Shown: piece after piece, positions 18,575-27,487 of the stretch
Layout of the letters: every line of letters begins with the position of its first letter
Numbering within the stretch: the first letter of the stretch is position 1
Assembly (NCBI GenBank): GCA_963738425.1
Contig: CAVTWT010000033.1
Span: 1-64,000 of the forward strand
DNA: 64,000 bases
Direction of reading: 5' to 3'
From: CADEEN01 sp963738425
GTDB lineage: Bacteria; Pseudomonadota; Gammaproteobacteria; Burkholderiales; Burkholderiaceae_C
The notes under the pieces: model-generated
The model's input: the letters and a program-made list of their open reading frames with translations, nothing else
Told to the model about the DNA's origin: nothing
Databases searched by the model: none
Made by a program: the position numbers and the translations under genes

Positions 18575-19505
18575 ATGGCCTTGCCGACCGCACACGACGA
18601 CGCCGGCTGGGACGCCCTGATCGACGACGAGCGCGCGCTCGAAGCCGGGGTGACCGCCCTGCTGTCGCGCCACGGCCTGGCGCACGAAGCACGCACGCGT
18701 TACGACAGCGGCTCGCTGCCGGTCTATGCCGTGGGCACGCGGCATGTGCTCAAGCTCTTCCCGCCCACCGAGCAGGAGCATGCGGCGGTCGAGGCTCGCG
18801 TGCTCGCCGCCGTGCAAGACGCGCTGCCGATCCCGACGCCGCAACTGATTGCGGCCGACAGCCACGACGGCTGGCCGTATCTGCTGATGTCGCAACTTGA
18901 AGGCCAGCGTCTTGTCGACGCCTGGCCGGCGTTGACCTTGTCCGAACGCGACCGCACTGCCGACACGCTCGGTGAAGCGATCGCCGCACTGCACGCCATC
19001 GACACCGCAGCCACTGCAAGACCTGCCGCCGCGCTGGGACGGCTTCGTCGCCGCGCAGCGCGACAGCGCCCAGGAGCGTCAATCGAAGCGCCGGCTCGAT
19101 GCGCACTGGCTCGAACAGATTCCGGCCTTCCTGCAACGCTGGATGCCGCCGTTGCCTTCGCGCCGCGTGCTGCTGCACACCGAGGTCATGCGCGAGCACC
19201 TCATGACCGACGGTGCCGGCCTGACCGGCCTGTTCGACTTCGAGCCGGCGATGCTGGGCGCGGCCGAGTACGAGTTCGCTTCCGTTGGCCTGTTCGTGGC
19301 CTGTGGCGACGCGCGCACACTGCGCCGCGTGCTGCTGGCCTATGGGTACGCACCGCATGCGCTCGACGCAGCGCTGCAATGCCGCTTCATGGCCCACGCG
19401 CTGCTGCATCGCTACAGCAACCTGCGCTGGTACCTGGAGCGCCTGCCGGCCGGCGACGCGACGACGCTGGAACAACTCGCAAGCCGCTGGTGGCCGCTGA
19501 ATTGA
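18575..19505 (+). pseudogene. Aminoglycoside-phosphotransferase (APH)-like protein, frameshifted
   Basis: The first frame gives an N-lobe with YDSGSLPVYAVGTRHVLKLF (nucleotide-binding Lys) and YLLMSQLEGQRLVDAWPAL up to about 19005. The continuation LQDLPPRWDGFVAAQRDS ... LLHTEVMREHLM ... GLFDFEPAMLGAAEYEF (catalytic and metal-binding regions of the fold) is in another frame and ends at 19505. The join lies within about 19001-19015. In this fold the catalytic motif is normally HxDxxxxN; here it reads HTEVMREH, with Glu for Asp, so kinase activity is doubtful even if the frame were intact. Substrate unknown; resistance should not be assumed. Confidence 0.75.
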
Positions 19506-19514
19506 AAGAAACGC

Positions 19515-20183
19515 ATGATCACCGTCCACCACCTCGAACACTCGCGCTCGCAGCGCGTGCTGTGGCTGCTCGAAGAGCTGCGCCTGCCGTATGAAGTCAA
19601 GCGCTACGAGCGCAACAAGAGCACGTCGCTCGCGCCACCGGAGTTGCAGGCCATCCACCCGCTGGGCAAGTCGCCGGTGATCACCGACGGCAAGGTCACC
19701 GTGGCCGAAACCGGCGCCATCGTCGAGTACCTCGTCGAGCAGGCCGGGGATGCGCTGCGCCCTGCCGCCGGCACACCCGAGCGCCACCGCTACACCTACT
19801 GGCTGCACTTCGCCGAGGGCTCGGCGATGCCGCCGCTGGTGATGGCGCTGGTCTTCAACCGCATCAAGAAGGCACCGATGCCCTTCTTCGCCAGGCCGAT
19901 CGCCAAGGCGATTGCCGACAAGGTGCTCGACGGCTTCGTCAAGCCCGACCTCAAGCGCCAGCTCATGTTCATGGAGCAGGAACTGGCGTCGCGCACCTGG
20001 TTCACCGGCCGCGCGTTCAGCGCCGCCGACGTGATGATGAGTTTTCCGATCGAGGCGGCGTCGTCGCGCGGCGCACTGAAGTCGAATTTCCCCAACCTCA
20101 GCGGCTTTCTCGAGCGCATCCACGAGCGGCCGGCCTACAAGCGCGCGCTCGACCGCGGCGGGCCGTACTCGCTGCTCGGTTAG
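19515..20183 (+). CDS. Glutathione S-transferase
   Basis: A 222-residue GST. The N-terminal thioredoxin fold starts HHLEHSRSQRVLWLLEELRL, with the probable glutathione-activating Ser in SRSQR, and carries the cis-Pro segment GKSPVI and the TVAETGAIVEYL helix. The C-terminal all-helical domain follows. It starts 9 nt after the kinase-like gene, suggesting one transcript. The substrate is unknown. Confidence 0.9.
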   Translation: MITVHHLEHSRSQRVLWLLEELRLPYEVKRYERNKSTSLAPPELQAIHPLGKSPVITDGKVTVAETGAIVEYLVEQAGDALRPAAGTPERHRYTYWLHFAEGSAMPPLVMALVFNRIKKAPMPFFARPIAKAIADKVLDGFVKPDLKRQLMFMEQELASRTWFTGRAFSAADVMMSFPIEAASSRGALKSNFPNLSGFLERIHERPAYKRALDRGGPYSLLG

Positions 20184-20217
20184 CGCAGCATCTTCAACAC
20201 TCCCAGAAAGGATCCAC

Positions 20218-20694
20218 ATGCAAGGCGATCCCCAGGTCATCCGCTGCCTTCAGGCTCAACTGCGCAACGAGCTGACCGCCGTCAACCAGTACTTCCTGCA
20301 CTACCGCATGTTCAAGCACTGGGGCTTCGGCCGCATGGCGAAGAAGGAGTACGAGGAGTCGATCGGCGAGATGAAGCATGCCGACGCGCTGATGGAGCGC
20401 ATCCTCACGCTCGACGGCCTGCCCAACCTGCAGGATCTGGGCAAGCTGCTGATCGGCGAAACGCTGATTGAAGCGCTGGGCTGTGATCTGACGATGGAGC
20501 GCGCCGCGCAGGCGACGATCAAGGACGGCATCGCGCAATGCGAAACCTCTCGCGACTACGTGTCGCGGGCTGTGCTGCAGCACATCCTCGACGACACCGA
20601 GGAACACATCGACTTTCTCGAGACCCAGCTCGAGCTGGTGAACAAGGTCGGGGAGCAGAACTACCTGCAGTCGCAGATCGAGCCCGTGAGCTGA
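20218..20694 (+). CDS. bfr: Bacterioferritin
   Basis: A 158-residue subunit of the 24-mer haem-containing iron store. Ferroxidase ligands Glu18, Glu51 and His54 and the haem-ligating Met52 (EMKHAD) are all present. A second ExxH (EEHIDF) lies in helix D. Length and ligands are standard. The downstream bfd supplies electrons for iron release. No Fur box was seen directly upstream of bfr itself. Confidence 0.97.
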   Translation: MQGDPQVIRCLQAQLRNELTAVNQYFLHYRMFKHWGFGRMAKKEYEESIGEMKHADALMERILTLDGLPNLQDLGKLLIGETLIEALGCDLTMERAAQATIKDGIAQCETSRDYVSRAVLQHILDDTEEHIDFLETQLELVNKVGEQNYLQSQIEPVS

Positions 20695-20726
20695 AAAGGT
20701 CGCTCGGTAGGGTCAAACGGCTTGCA

Positions 20727-20745
20727 AATGCGAATAGTTCGCATT
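20727..20745. promoter_or_regulatory. Fur box candidate upstream of bfd
   Basis: AATGCGAA, TAG, TTCGCATT is a perfect 8-bp inverted repeat in a 19-bp site ending 14 bp before the bfd ATG. It resembles Fur sites of beta- and gammaproteobacteria. It would place bfd-hemP-tonB-exbBD under iron repression. Confidence 0.8.
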
Positions 20746-20759
20746 AGTATGCCGCCACG

Positions 20760-21017
20760 ATGATTGTTTGCCTCTGCCACCGGGTCTCCGATCGCGACAT
20801 TGCCCACGCCGTGCGTGAGGGCTGCGCCTCATTCGACGAACTGCAGGACCATTTGAGCGTCGGCACGGCCTGCGGCGCCTGTGGTGACTGCGCTCGCCAT
20901 GCCTTCGATGCGCAACGCCAGAAGCAGGCTGGCAGCGTTGGCATGTCTTGGCTCAGCCGCAGCCCCTCTCGCCTGACGCCGATGGCCTTGGCTCCGCAAC
21001 CTGCTGGCCCGACCTGA
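20760..21017 (+). CDS. bfd: Bacterioferritin-associated ferredoxin
   Basis: An 85-residue [2Fe-2S] protein that reduces the bacterioferritin haem to mobilise iron. Cluster ligands Cys4 and Cys6 (MIVCLCHRVSDRDI) and Cys38 and Cys41 (GTACGACG) are in place. The last 25 residues beyond the core are Ser/Pro-rich and unusual for the family. Its stop overlaps the hemP start (TGATG). A Fur box lies just upstream. Confidence 0.93.
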   Translation: MIVCLCHRVSDRDIAHAVREGCASFDELQDHLSVGTACGACGDCARHAFDAQRQKQAGSVGMSWLSRSPSRLTPMALAPQPAGPT

Positions 21018-21211
21018 TGCAGCGCGACAGCGCCACGCGCGGGCGGTCCACCGCGCTGCCCAGTGAGGCCCCGACAAAGCCACGCGCGCCACCGCGACGC
21101 ATCGACAGCCAGACGCTGCTCGGCTCGGCGCAAGAGATCGAAATCACCCACCTCGACCAAATCTATCGACTGCGCCGCACCGCGCTCGGCAAGCTGATCC
21201 TGACCAAGTAG
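21017..21211 (+). CDS. hemP: Hemin uptake protein HemP
   Basis: A 64-residue protein. The diagnostic C-terminal domain is RIDSQTLLGSAQEIEITHLD ... YRLRRTALGKLILTK. HemP members are small Fur-controlled factors needed for haem-receptor expression in Burkholderia and relatives. The ATG overlaps the bfd stop by one base, so translation is coupled. It is preceded by about 30 low-complexity residues. Confidence 0.9.
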   Translation: MQRDSATRGRSTALPSEAPTKPRAPPRRIDSQTLLGSAQEIEITHLDQIYRLRRTALGKLILTK

Positions 21212-21299
21212 CCCGCGTTTTTTCAACCCGACTGCCAGCCACACGCCAGCCATGTCGCCCACCGGCCCTGCACTTTGCGGGGCCAAAGACAGGACTGGC

Positions 21300-21635
21300 A
21301 TGCACACCAACGCTTTCGAAGACACCCCCGCCGCCGCGCTGCCCTGCGCCGGTGGCCTGATCGCCGGCACGCTGGCACTGATGACCTGCTGGGCCGCGCC
21401 CGAGCCCAGCACCAATGCCAGCGCAGAACTGCAGCGCCAGCTGATGGCGCGCAAGATCGCCTCGAACCTCTTCTTCCTGCGCGAGCACCCGGACATCGGA
21501 CCCGGAATGCGCCAGGTCATCGGCAAGGTCCACCAGCGTTGGGTGCTGCTCGCCCACGCGCAGCCGGGGGACAACGGCGCCGCGATCGACCCGACGCGGC
21601 CCGCGCAGGCCGACGCCCCCAACTCACTGCACTGA
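21300..21635 (+). CDS. Uncharacterised membrane-anchored protein between hemP and tonB
   Basis: A 111-residue protein with one hydrophobic segment (about 14-33, PCAGGLIAGTLALMTCWAAP) followed by a basic/helical region (QRQLMARKIASNLFFLREHP) and a polar tail. The start at 21300 follows AGGACTGG; a longer start at 21252 is possible. It lies 4 nt before the 55-residue membrane gene and within the Fur-box-preceded run, so a role in TonB-dependent uptake is a guess from position only. Confidence 0.65.
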   Translation: MHTNAFEDTPAAALPCAGGLIAGTLALMTCWAAPEPSTNASAELQRQLMARKIASNLFFLREHPDIGPGMRQVIGKVHQRWVLLAHAQPGDNGAAIDPTRPAQADAPNSLH

Positions 21636-21639
21636 TGCC

Positions 21640-21807
21640 ATGCCCAAAGCAAAAGTGCATTGGACCTACGACCTGCTGGCGGTGGCTTTGATCGGCGGCG
21701 TCAGCGGCCTCGTCTTCTGGCTCGTGCCACCGGCTGAGCCCGCCAAGACCACCGCGGCGGTCAACGCCACCACCGCTGTTCATTCGACGCCGATGGGAGC
21801 GTCGTGA
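21640..21807 (+). CDS. 55-residue single-pass membrane protein overlapping tonB
   Basis: A short ORF with a basic N-terminus (MPKAKVHW), one strong transmembrane segment (about 11-30, DLLAVALIGGVSGLVFWLVP) and a Thr/Ala/Pro-rich tail, probably periplasmic. It starts 4 nt after the upstream stop, and its own TGA overlaps the GTG start of tonB (GTGA). The packing makes it a likely real gene. No family recognised. Confidence 0.65.
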   Translation: MPKAKVHWTYDLLAVALIGGVSGLVFWLVPPAEPAKTTAAVNATTAVHSTPMGAS

Positions 21808-22496
21808 ACACAACCGGTCTGCCACCCGTGTTGCCCCTCGACGGCGCCGAACCGCTGACCCCGTGGGCACGCCGTGGCGTGGTGGCGGGCATGCTCGGCG
21901 CCCACCTTGCTGCTGGATGGGCACTCCTGCAGATCGAGTCGGTGCGGCTCGCAGTGGGCGAGATCGCGCCGATCGTCGTCGACCTGATCGCACCGCCCGC
22001 GCCGCCGGTACCACCGCCGCCACCACCACCACCGGTGCTCAAACCGCCGCCGCCCAAACCGCTGATCGTCGCGGCGCCGTCGCCCTCGCCCACGCCGCCG
22101 GTCTTCGTGGTGCCACCGCCGCCGCCGGAGCCGCCTGCACCCGAGCCGGTGATCGCGATCGCACCGCCGTCACCTCCCGCGCCGCCGCCGGCTGCACCGC
22201 CGCCGGAGCCCAAGACCATCCCGGCCACCGCGGTCGATTACCTGACGCCGCCGGTGCTCAGCTATCCGCAAGCAGCGCGCCGCCGCGCCGAGCAGGGGCG
22301 CGTGATGGTGCGCGTGCTGGTCGATGCGCGCGGCCTGCCGCAGCAGATGCAACTCACACGCTCGTCCGGCTTTGCCGGCCTGGACGAAGCCGCGCTCGCC
22401 ACCGTGCGCGCCACCCGCTTCAAGCCCTACACCGAGAACGGCGTGCCGCAGCCGTTCTGGGTGCTGATGCCCCTCGTCTTTGAACTCGAAGGTTGA
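21804..22496 (+). CDS. tonB: Energy transducer TonB
   Basis: A 230-residue periplasm-spanning protein carrying proton-motive energy from ExbB/ExbD to outer-membrane receptors. An N-terminal membrane anchor (about 30-50), a long Pro-rich linker (about 60-130, PPPP repeats with Lys/Glu) and a C-terminal TonB domain (SYPQAARRRAEQGRVMVRVL ... GLDEAALATVRATRF) follow in order. It starts with GTG overlapping the preceding small gene. Its place next to hemP suggests haem or siderophore uptake. Confidence 0.95.
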   Translation: MNTTGLPPVLPLDGAEPLTPWARRGVVAGMLGAHLAAGWALLQIESVRLAVGEIAPIVVDLIAPPAPPVPPPPPPPPVLKPPPPKPLIVAAPSPSPTPPVFVVPPPPPEPPAPEPVIAIAPPSPPAPPPAAPPPEPKTIPATAVDYLTPPVLSYPQAARRRAEQGRVMVRVLVDARGLPQQMQLTRSSGFAGLDEAALATVRATRFKPYTENGVPQPFWVLMPLVFELEG

Positions 22497-22503
22497 TCTC
22501 TCC

Positions 22504-23253
22504 ATGAACGAAACCGCCCAGGCCGGACTCGGCTTTTCCCACTTCGTCGCCCAGATGGATGCCGTCGGCCGCACGCTGCTCATCATCCTCGTGGCGATGT
22601 CGGTCGCGTCCTGGGGGCTGATCGCCATCAAAGGGCTGTCGCAGGTCGTGCGCAGCCGCCGCTGCGATCGTTTCCTCTCCTTCTTCTGGAACGCGCGCTC
22701 GCTCGACGAAGTCGGCGCCGAGATCACCACGCACGGCGCACGCGATCCGTTCTCGCACCTCACCGCGCATGCGATGCATGCGCAGGCGCACCACGCCAAG
22801 TACGGCGCCGCCAAGCTCGCCGAGGCCGGCAGCGCGCAGGAGTTCGTGACGCGGACGATCAAGAAGGTGCTCGACGAAGAGACGACGCGCCTCGAAGGCG
22901 GCCTGACGACGCTGGCGACGATCGGCGCCACCGCGCCCTTCGTCGGCCTGTTCGGCACCGTCTGGGGCGTCTACCACGCGCTGGTGGCGATCGGCATGAG
23001 CGGCGCCGGCACGCTCGACAAGGTGGCCGGCCCGGTCGGCGAGGCGCTGATCATGACGGGCATCGGCCTGGCCGTCGCGATCCCCGCGGTCGTGGCCTAC
23101 AACGCCTTCACGCGCGGCAACCGCGTCTTGAACGCCAAGCTCGATGCCTTCGCCTTCGAGTTGCTGACCTTCCTCTCGATGGGCCAGTCGCTGCGCACGG
23201 GCCAAGGCACGGAAGCGGCCAACGTGCGTGCGCTGCGCACCCAGGCAGCCTGA
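22504..23253 (+). CDS. exbB: Biopolymer transport protein ExbB
   Basis: A 249-residue MotA/TolQ/ExbB-type proton channel subunit with three transmembrane segments. The conserved stretch TLATIGATAPFVGLFGTVWG and the following GEALIMTGIGLAVAIPAVVA are the family signatures. ATG at 22504, 7 nt after the tonB stop. Confidence 0.96.
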   Translation: MNETAQAGLGFSHFVAQMDAVGRTLLIILVAMSVASWGLIAIKGLSQVVRSRRCDRFLSFFWNARSLDEVGAEITTHGARDPFSHLTAHAMHAQAHHAKYGAAKLAEAGSAQEFVTRTIKKVLDEETTRLEGGLTTLATIGATAPFVGLFGTVWGVYHALVAIGMSGAGTLDKVAGPVGEALIMTGIGLAVAIPAVVAYNAFTRGNRVLNAKLDAFAFELLTFLSMGQSLRTGQGTEAANVRALRTQAA

Positions 23254-23254
23254 C

Positions 23255-23677
23255 ATGGCCTTCGCCTCCTTCGACCGCAAGGGCACGGCCGCGCCGATGG
23301 CCGACATCAACATGGTGCCGCTGATCGACGTCATGCTGGTGCTGCTCGTCATCTTCATCGTCACCGCGCCACTGCTCACGCACGCGGTCAAGCTCGAACT
23401 GCCGCGCGCGACCTCGCAGCCCAATCAGTTGAAGCCCGACAAGATCGAGTTCGCTGTCGATGCCACGGGCGCGCGCTTCTGGAACGGCGAGCCCTTGACG
23501 CGCACCGAGGCCGCCGCGCGCTTCGCCACCGAGGCCAAGCGCAACCCGCAGCCCGAAGTGCACCTGCGCGCCGACCGCGAGACGCGTTACGCCGCCATCG
23601 CCGAAACGCTCGCCGATGCGTCCAAGGCCGGCCTGGCCAAGATCGGTTTTGTCAGCACGCCAGAAACGGCGCGCTGA
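23255..23677 (+). CDS. exbD: Biopolymer transport protein ExbD
   Basis: A 140-residue partner of ExbB. The single transmembrane segment (MVPLIDVMLVLLVIFIVTAP) carries the essential proton-carrying Asp, and a periplasmic domain follows (EVHLRADRETRYAAIAETL). It starts one base after the exbB stop. Last gene of the tonB-exbB-exbD set. Confidence 0.96.
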   Translation: MAFASFDRKGTAAPMADINMVPLIDVMLVLLVIFIVTAPLLTHAVKLELPRATSQPNQLKPDKIEFAVDATGARFWNGEPLTRTEAAARFATEAKRNPQPEVHLRADRETRYAAIAETLADASKAGLAKIGFVSTPETAR

Positions 23678-23727
23678 ACCCGAACCTCTCCAGTCACGCC
23701 GCTAGCCCGCCGAAGCCAGCGATGCAC

Positions 23728-24999
23728 TCAGTGCACGCGCTCGGCTCGCTCGCGCCGCAGCGCTTCAGCCAGCAAGGACTGACCGCTGCGCGCCGCCGCT
23801 TCGATCAACGTCAGGTCGATCAGATCGCGTTGCGCATGGCTGCCGCCGAAGCGGTGGGCGTTGCTGCGCAAGGGGCGCAGGCGTTGCACCGCCTCGGCGT
23901 AGCGGCCGGCGCCGAAGGCATGGATCGCGCGTGTGGCGTCCAGACCCACGTCGCGCAGGAACATCGCGTTGTCGCCCTCCACCGGCAGCGCCACTTCCTG
24001 TGCCGCCAGCAAGCGCTGCGCATCGTCGCCGCGACCGGCACCGACGAAGGCCAGCATCGCGTGCAGATCGTTGAAGGCATAGGTGCTTTGCTGCGAGACC
24101 GCGGTCCAGCGCTCGGCCAAGGCGTTCCAGCGGTCACCGACATCGATGCCGCGCAGTTCGAGCCGCCACAGCATCGCCGACGCATCGATCATCTCGAGCA
24201 CGATCGGTGATGCCGTGCCGAGTACGCGTGCGTCGACGATCTTCATCACTTCGTCGATCTGATCGAGGCCGAGGTGGAACAGCGCCAGGTGCCACCAGTT
24301 GTGCACGGCCAGAAAGCTACCGTCGCTCCACGTGGCGCTGGCGTTGCCGAGCCAGGCCACGCCGTCGCGGCGCCGGTTCTGCATTTCCATCACATGTGCC
24401 ACGGCATGCCAGGCCCAGCTGTCTTTCGACTCGAGTTCCACCGCGCGCCGGCCGAGGGCCTCGGCACGCGTGTAGTCGCCGGTTTCTTCGAGGCCGAACG
24501 CATGCATGCCGAGCACGGCGTGGTAGCCGGGCATGCCGGCATGCCACGACGACGCGGCGCGCGCGATGCGGTCGCGCAGCATGCGCGAGTGGCCGGTGAA
24601 GAAGTCGATCTGATGGCCGGCCTGCAGTGCCAGCGCGTCACGCGGCCAGCGGATCGACAGGTCTTCGAGCACGGCACCCGCGGCATGCCAGTGGCCGTTG
24701 ATGACTTGCTCGATGGCCTGCAGATGCATCGATTCACGCTCGTCGGCCGGCAATTCGCGCGCCGTCTCCAGCGCGGCGCGCGCCGGTGCCAGGCCGCCGG
24801 GTTCGGTGCCGAGCAGCATCAGCCAGGCCACCAGCACATGGGCCATCGTGAATTCGGGGCTGATGGCAAGAGCTCGTTGCGCGGTGGTCACCGGATCGCC
24901 AACGAGGCAGCGGAATTCATGGCAAGCCTGTTCGTACAGGTCGAGCGATCGGGCATCGGCGCCGGAGAGTGTATGGCCGAGGTTGTCTTGGGTCGTCAT
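23728..24999 (-). CDS. TPR-type protein paired with a regulator/hydrolase
   Basis: A 423-residue soluble protein made of repeated helix pairs, with TPR-like segments such as MPGYHAVLGMHAFGLEETGD and a Trp/His-rich core (FLAVHNWWHLALFHLGL). It has no signal peptide. The ATG at 24999 follows GGAGC. It lies 64 nt downstream of the regulator/hydrolase gene on the same strand. It resembles uncharacterised TPR proteins found beside alpha/beta hydrolases; biochemical role unknown. Confidence 0.7.
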   Translation of the reverse strand: MTTQDNLGHTLSGADARSLDLYEQACHEFRCLVGDPVTTAQRALAISPEFTMAHVLVAWLMLLGTEPGGLAPARAALETARELPADERESMHLQAIEQVINGHWHAAGAVLEDLSIRWPRDALALQAGHQIDFFTGHSRMLRDRIARAASSWHAGMPGYHAVLGMHAFGLEETGDYTRAEALGRRAVELESKDSWAWHAVAHVMEMQNRRRDGVAWLGNASATWSDGSFLAVHNWWHLALFHLGLDQIDEVMKIVDARVLGTASPIVLEMIDASAMLWRLELRGIDVGDRWNALAERWTAVSQQSTYAFNDLHAMLAFVGAGRGDDAQRLLAAQEVALPVEGDNAMFLRDVGLDATRAIHAFGAGRYAEAVQRLRPLRSNAHRFGGSHAQRDLIDLTLIEAAARSGQSLLAEALRRERAERVH

Positions 25000-25063
25000 C
25001 GGAAGCTCCATGAAAGTGAAGCCGTGATCGTGCGCTGCGACCGTCCGCTCAGCGTCCGCTGCG

Positions 25064-26675
25064 TCAGGCCGCCATCGCTTCGCCGGCCGCGACCGCGCGA
25101 TGCCGGGTGACGAAGCGCTCGATGGAGCGCACCACGGCACCACTGTCGCCATGCCAGAGGAAATGGTCGTCACCGTCGAGCCGCTCGATCTCGGCGCCGG
25201 GAATGCGGCTCGCCAGTTGCTCGCCGGCTGCCAGCGGCACCACACGGTCGCCACGGCGCTGCATCACCAACGTCGGCACGCGCACGGCGCCCAGGCGCGA
25301 CCGCAGGTCGAGCGCCTGGAAGGCGCGCAACAGCGCGGCGACGCCAACGCGCGACGCCGCGTTGCGCAGCATGCGCGCGTACCAGGCACGCACGCGCGGG
25401 TCGTCGGCGGCGGAAGGGGCGAAGCGGCGCAGGCCTTCGTCGTAGTGCGCCGGATCGCACAGGCGCTCGAGCCAGGCGTCCTGCACACGGGGGTTCAACG
25501 CCCACGGCGTTTCCGGGGTCCAGCGGCCGCTGGCCGAGGTGCCGAACAGCAGCAGGCCCGCCACCCGGTCCGGGCGGCGCAGCGCCATGTCGAGTGCCAT
25601 CGTGCCGCCGGCCGAGGCACCGAACAGCCAGGCGCGGCGCAGGCCCAGGTGGTCGAGCACGGCACTCACGTCCTCGGTGGCACTGGCGGCGTCGGGCGCG
25701 ACGCCGACGCGCTCCGACAGGCCCATGCCGCGGCGGTCGATCATGATCACACGGTGCCGGCGCGCCAGCCGGTCGAGCACCGCACGGACACGCGGCTCGT
25801 CGAGGCCGACCTCGATGTTGGTCATCAGACACCACATGACGACGATGGCCTCGCCGTCCTGGCCCGCGTTGGCAGCGTCGCCCCAGCACAGATGCGCCAC
25901 CTGGCCGTGTGCGGTCGGCGCAAAAGCGATGTCCACGGGGCGCTCGCGGGCCTGCAACAGGCCGAGCGCCCGCGCATAGGCCGCTTCGACACGCGCCGAC
26001 GGCCGCGCGCCCAGCTCGTCGCGCCAGGCCTGCGCGCCTTCGAAGTACGCCGTCTCGACGCCGGCCGCGTCGCCGCGCTCGGCGCGGCCCAGCAGGCGCG
26101 CCACATGCCCGGCCTCGGCGCAAGGCTCAAGGCGCAGCAGCGCTTCGCTGGCCTGCTCGGCGGCGTCGGCCTGACCGTCGTCGAGCGCACGCTCGATGCC
26201 GCGTTCCAGCGCGCGCATCAGCGCCGCGCGCTGTTCGCGGCTGCGCGCGTCCGCCCAGTCGTCGAAGGCCTCGCTGCCGAGTGTGAAGCCGGCCAGCACG
26301 TCGGCCGCGCGCGGGTCGAGCAACGCGTCCAAGTCGGCGGCCGCCATCGCCGCGCCTGTGCACCGCAGGTCGCTGTCGACATTGGCGGCCAGCCAGAGCG
26401 CGTCGGGATTGGCGTCGATCAGCCCGGTGCCGAGTACGCCGTTGACTTCATGCGCGAGCCGGCGCAGGCGGCCGCGCGCCAGCCCCGGCGCGGCGTCGGG
26501 CCACAGCAGCGCCGCCAAGCACGTCGCGGCCAACAGGCCGCGCCTGGTCGCTCAGATAGGCCAGCAGCGCGAGGCCGTGTTTGAGCTGCAGCGCGGCGCG
26601 CCGCCCACCGATCGTGATGCTGGGGTAGCCATGCAGCGAGAGCTGCGCGCGAGGGGAGTCAGCGGCGCTTGTCAT
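25064..26675 (-). pseudogene. SARP-like HTH + BTAD + alpha/beta-hydrolase fusion, frameshifted
   Basis: The start at 26675 overlaps the upstream lipoprotein stop (ATGA). Residues 1-47 (LSLHGYPSITIGGRRAALQL, then HGLALLAYLSDQARP) form the start of a winged-helix as in SARP regulators. One extra base at about 26510-26520 shifts the frame; the rest (LAALLWPDAAPGLARGRLRR, then bacterial-transcriptional-activator helices) continues in the second frame. The C-terminal half is an alpha/beta hydrolase: IMIDRRGMGLSERVG, nucleophile GASAGG, acid in QRRGDRVVPL, base His in DDHFLWHG. Such fusions may sense or destroy a small ester-like ligand while binding DNA. A real mutation or a sequencing error are both possible. 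Confidence 0.75.
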
Positions 26676-26908
26676 GGCGGCCATTCAACCGCCAGCCAGC
26701 CCTGCGCGCAATGGGACTGGTGTCCCACTGCGCTGCAAAGAGCGATCAGTTCTGCGGGTACCAGCGGCGACTGCTCGCCCGGATCGGGGATGGGCTGCGT
26801 CGGCACCCAAGGGTCGGGCGGCGGCAGGCGCGGCGCCAGCAGCGTGCCGCAGGCGGCGACCAGCAAAGGCAGGACCAGCAAGGCCAGCCGCTTGGGGTGG
26901 TTGTTCAT
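26672..26908 (-). CDS. Small proline-rich lipoprotein
   Basis: A 78-residue predicted lipoprotein: MNNHPKRLALLVLPLLVAAC gives an ideal lipid-attachment signal, followed by a Pro-rich segment (APRLPPPDPWVPTQPIPDP) and a short C-terminal part with two Cys. Its stop overlaps the start of the regulator/hydrolase gene by 4 nt, placing it first in that unit. Function unknown. Confidence 0.7.
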   Translation of the reverse strand: MNNHPKRLALLVLPLLVAACGTLLAPRLPPPDPWVPTQPIPDPGEQSPLVPAELIALCSAVGHQSHCAQGWLAVEWPP

Positions 26909-27054
26909 GGAAGCATCCGTAGCGCAGCGAAAGTGATCGCACTGTCATGGCGAGGCGTCCTTCGAGCGTCCGTCAGCGCGGGCTGACCCACCCATCGCGT
27001 TGGAACGCCTTATGCATACGGCGCCGAACAGACAGCAACCGTGCGGAGGCTCCC

Positions 27055-27474
27055 ATGCTCGACATCACGACCACCAAGTTCTCGCATCACAAACCCGGCG
27101 ACACCGACTGGCGCAGCGACGGTCTGCGCGATTTCTTCCTCTACAAGGACCTGGGCATCGAAGCCGCCACCGCCGGCCGCGTCATCGCACAGCTCGTGAA
27201 GGCGAATCAGGCCCCAGAAAAGGGCACCGGATGGCACCGCCATGAGGCGGATTTCCACATCGTGATCATGACCAAGGGCTGGGCCAAGTTCATGTACGGC
27301 GACCAGGAGACGTTGGTGGCGGCCGGCGACTGCGTGCATCAGCGCCCGGGCATCGTGCACTACCTGTTCGACTACTCGCCCGACATGGAGTACCTCGAGA
27401 TCGTCGGCCCGGCGGACTTCAAGAGCATCGACATGCCAGCGCCGTGCGACGTGCCCGCGGCCGCGAAGTGGTGA
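27055..27474 (+). CDS. Cupin-domain protein
   Basis: A 139-residue single-domain cupin. Metal-binding motif 1 is WHRHEADFHIVIMTKGWAKF and motif 2 GDCVHQRPGIVHYLFDYSPD, so His/Glu ligands for a metal are largely present. The start at 27055 follows GGAGG. It stands alone between two reverse-strand genes. Substrate or ligand unknown. Confidence 0.83.
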   Translation: MLDITTTKFSHHKPGDTDWRSDGLRDFFLYKDLGIEAATAGRVIAQLVKANQAPEKGTGWHRHEADFHIVIMTKGWAKFMYGDQETLVAAGDCVHQRPGIVHYLFDYSPDMEYLEIVGPADFKSIDMPAPCDVPAAAKW

Positions 27475-27487
27475 TCGCGGAGATCGA

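Noticed and set aside
18575..19505. Aminoglycoside resistance gene
   Set aside because: Only the fold is APH-like; HTEVMREH lacks the catalytic Asp and there is no mobile context, so resistance is not supported.
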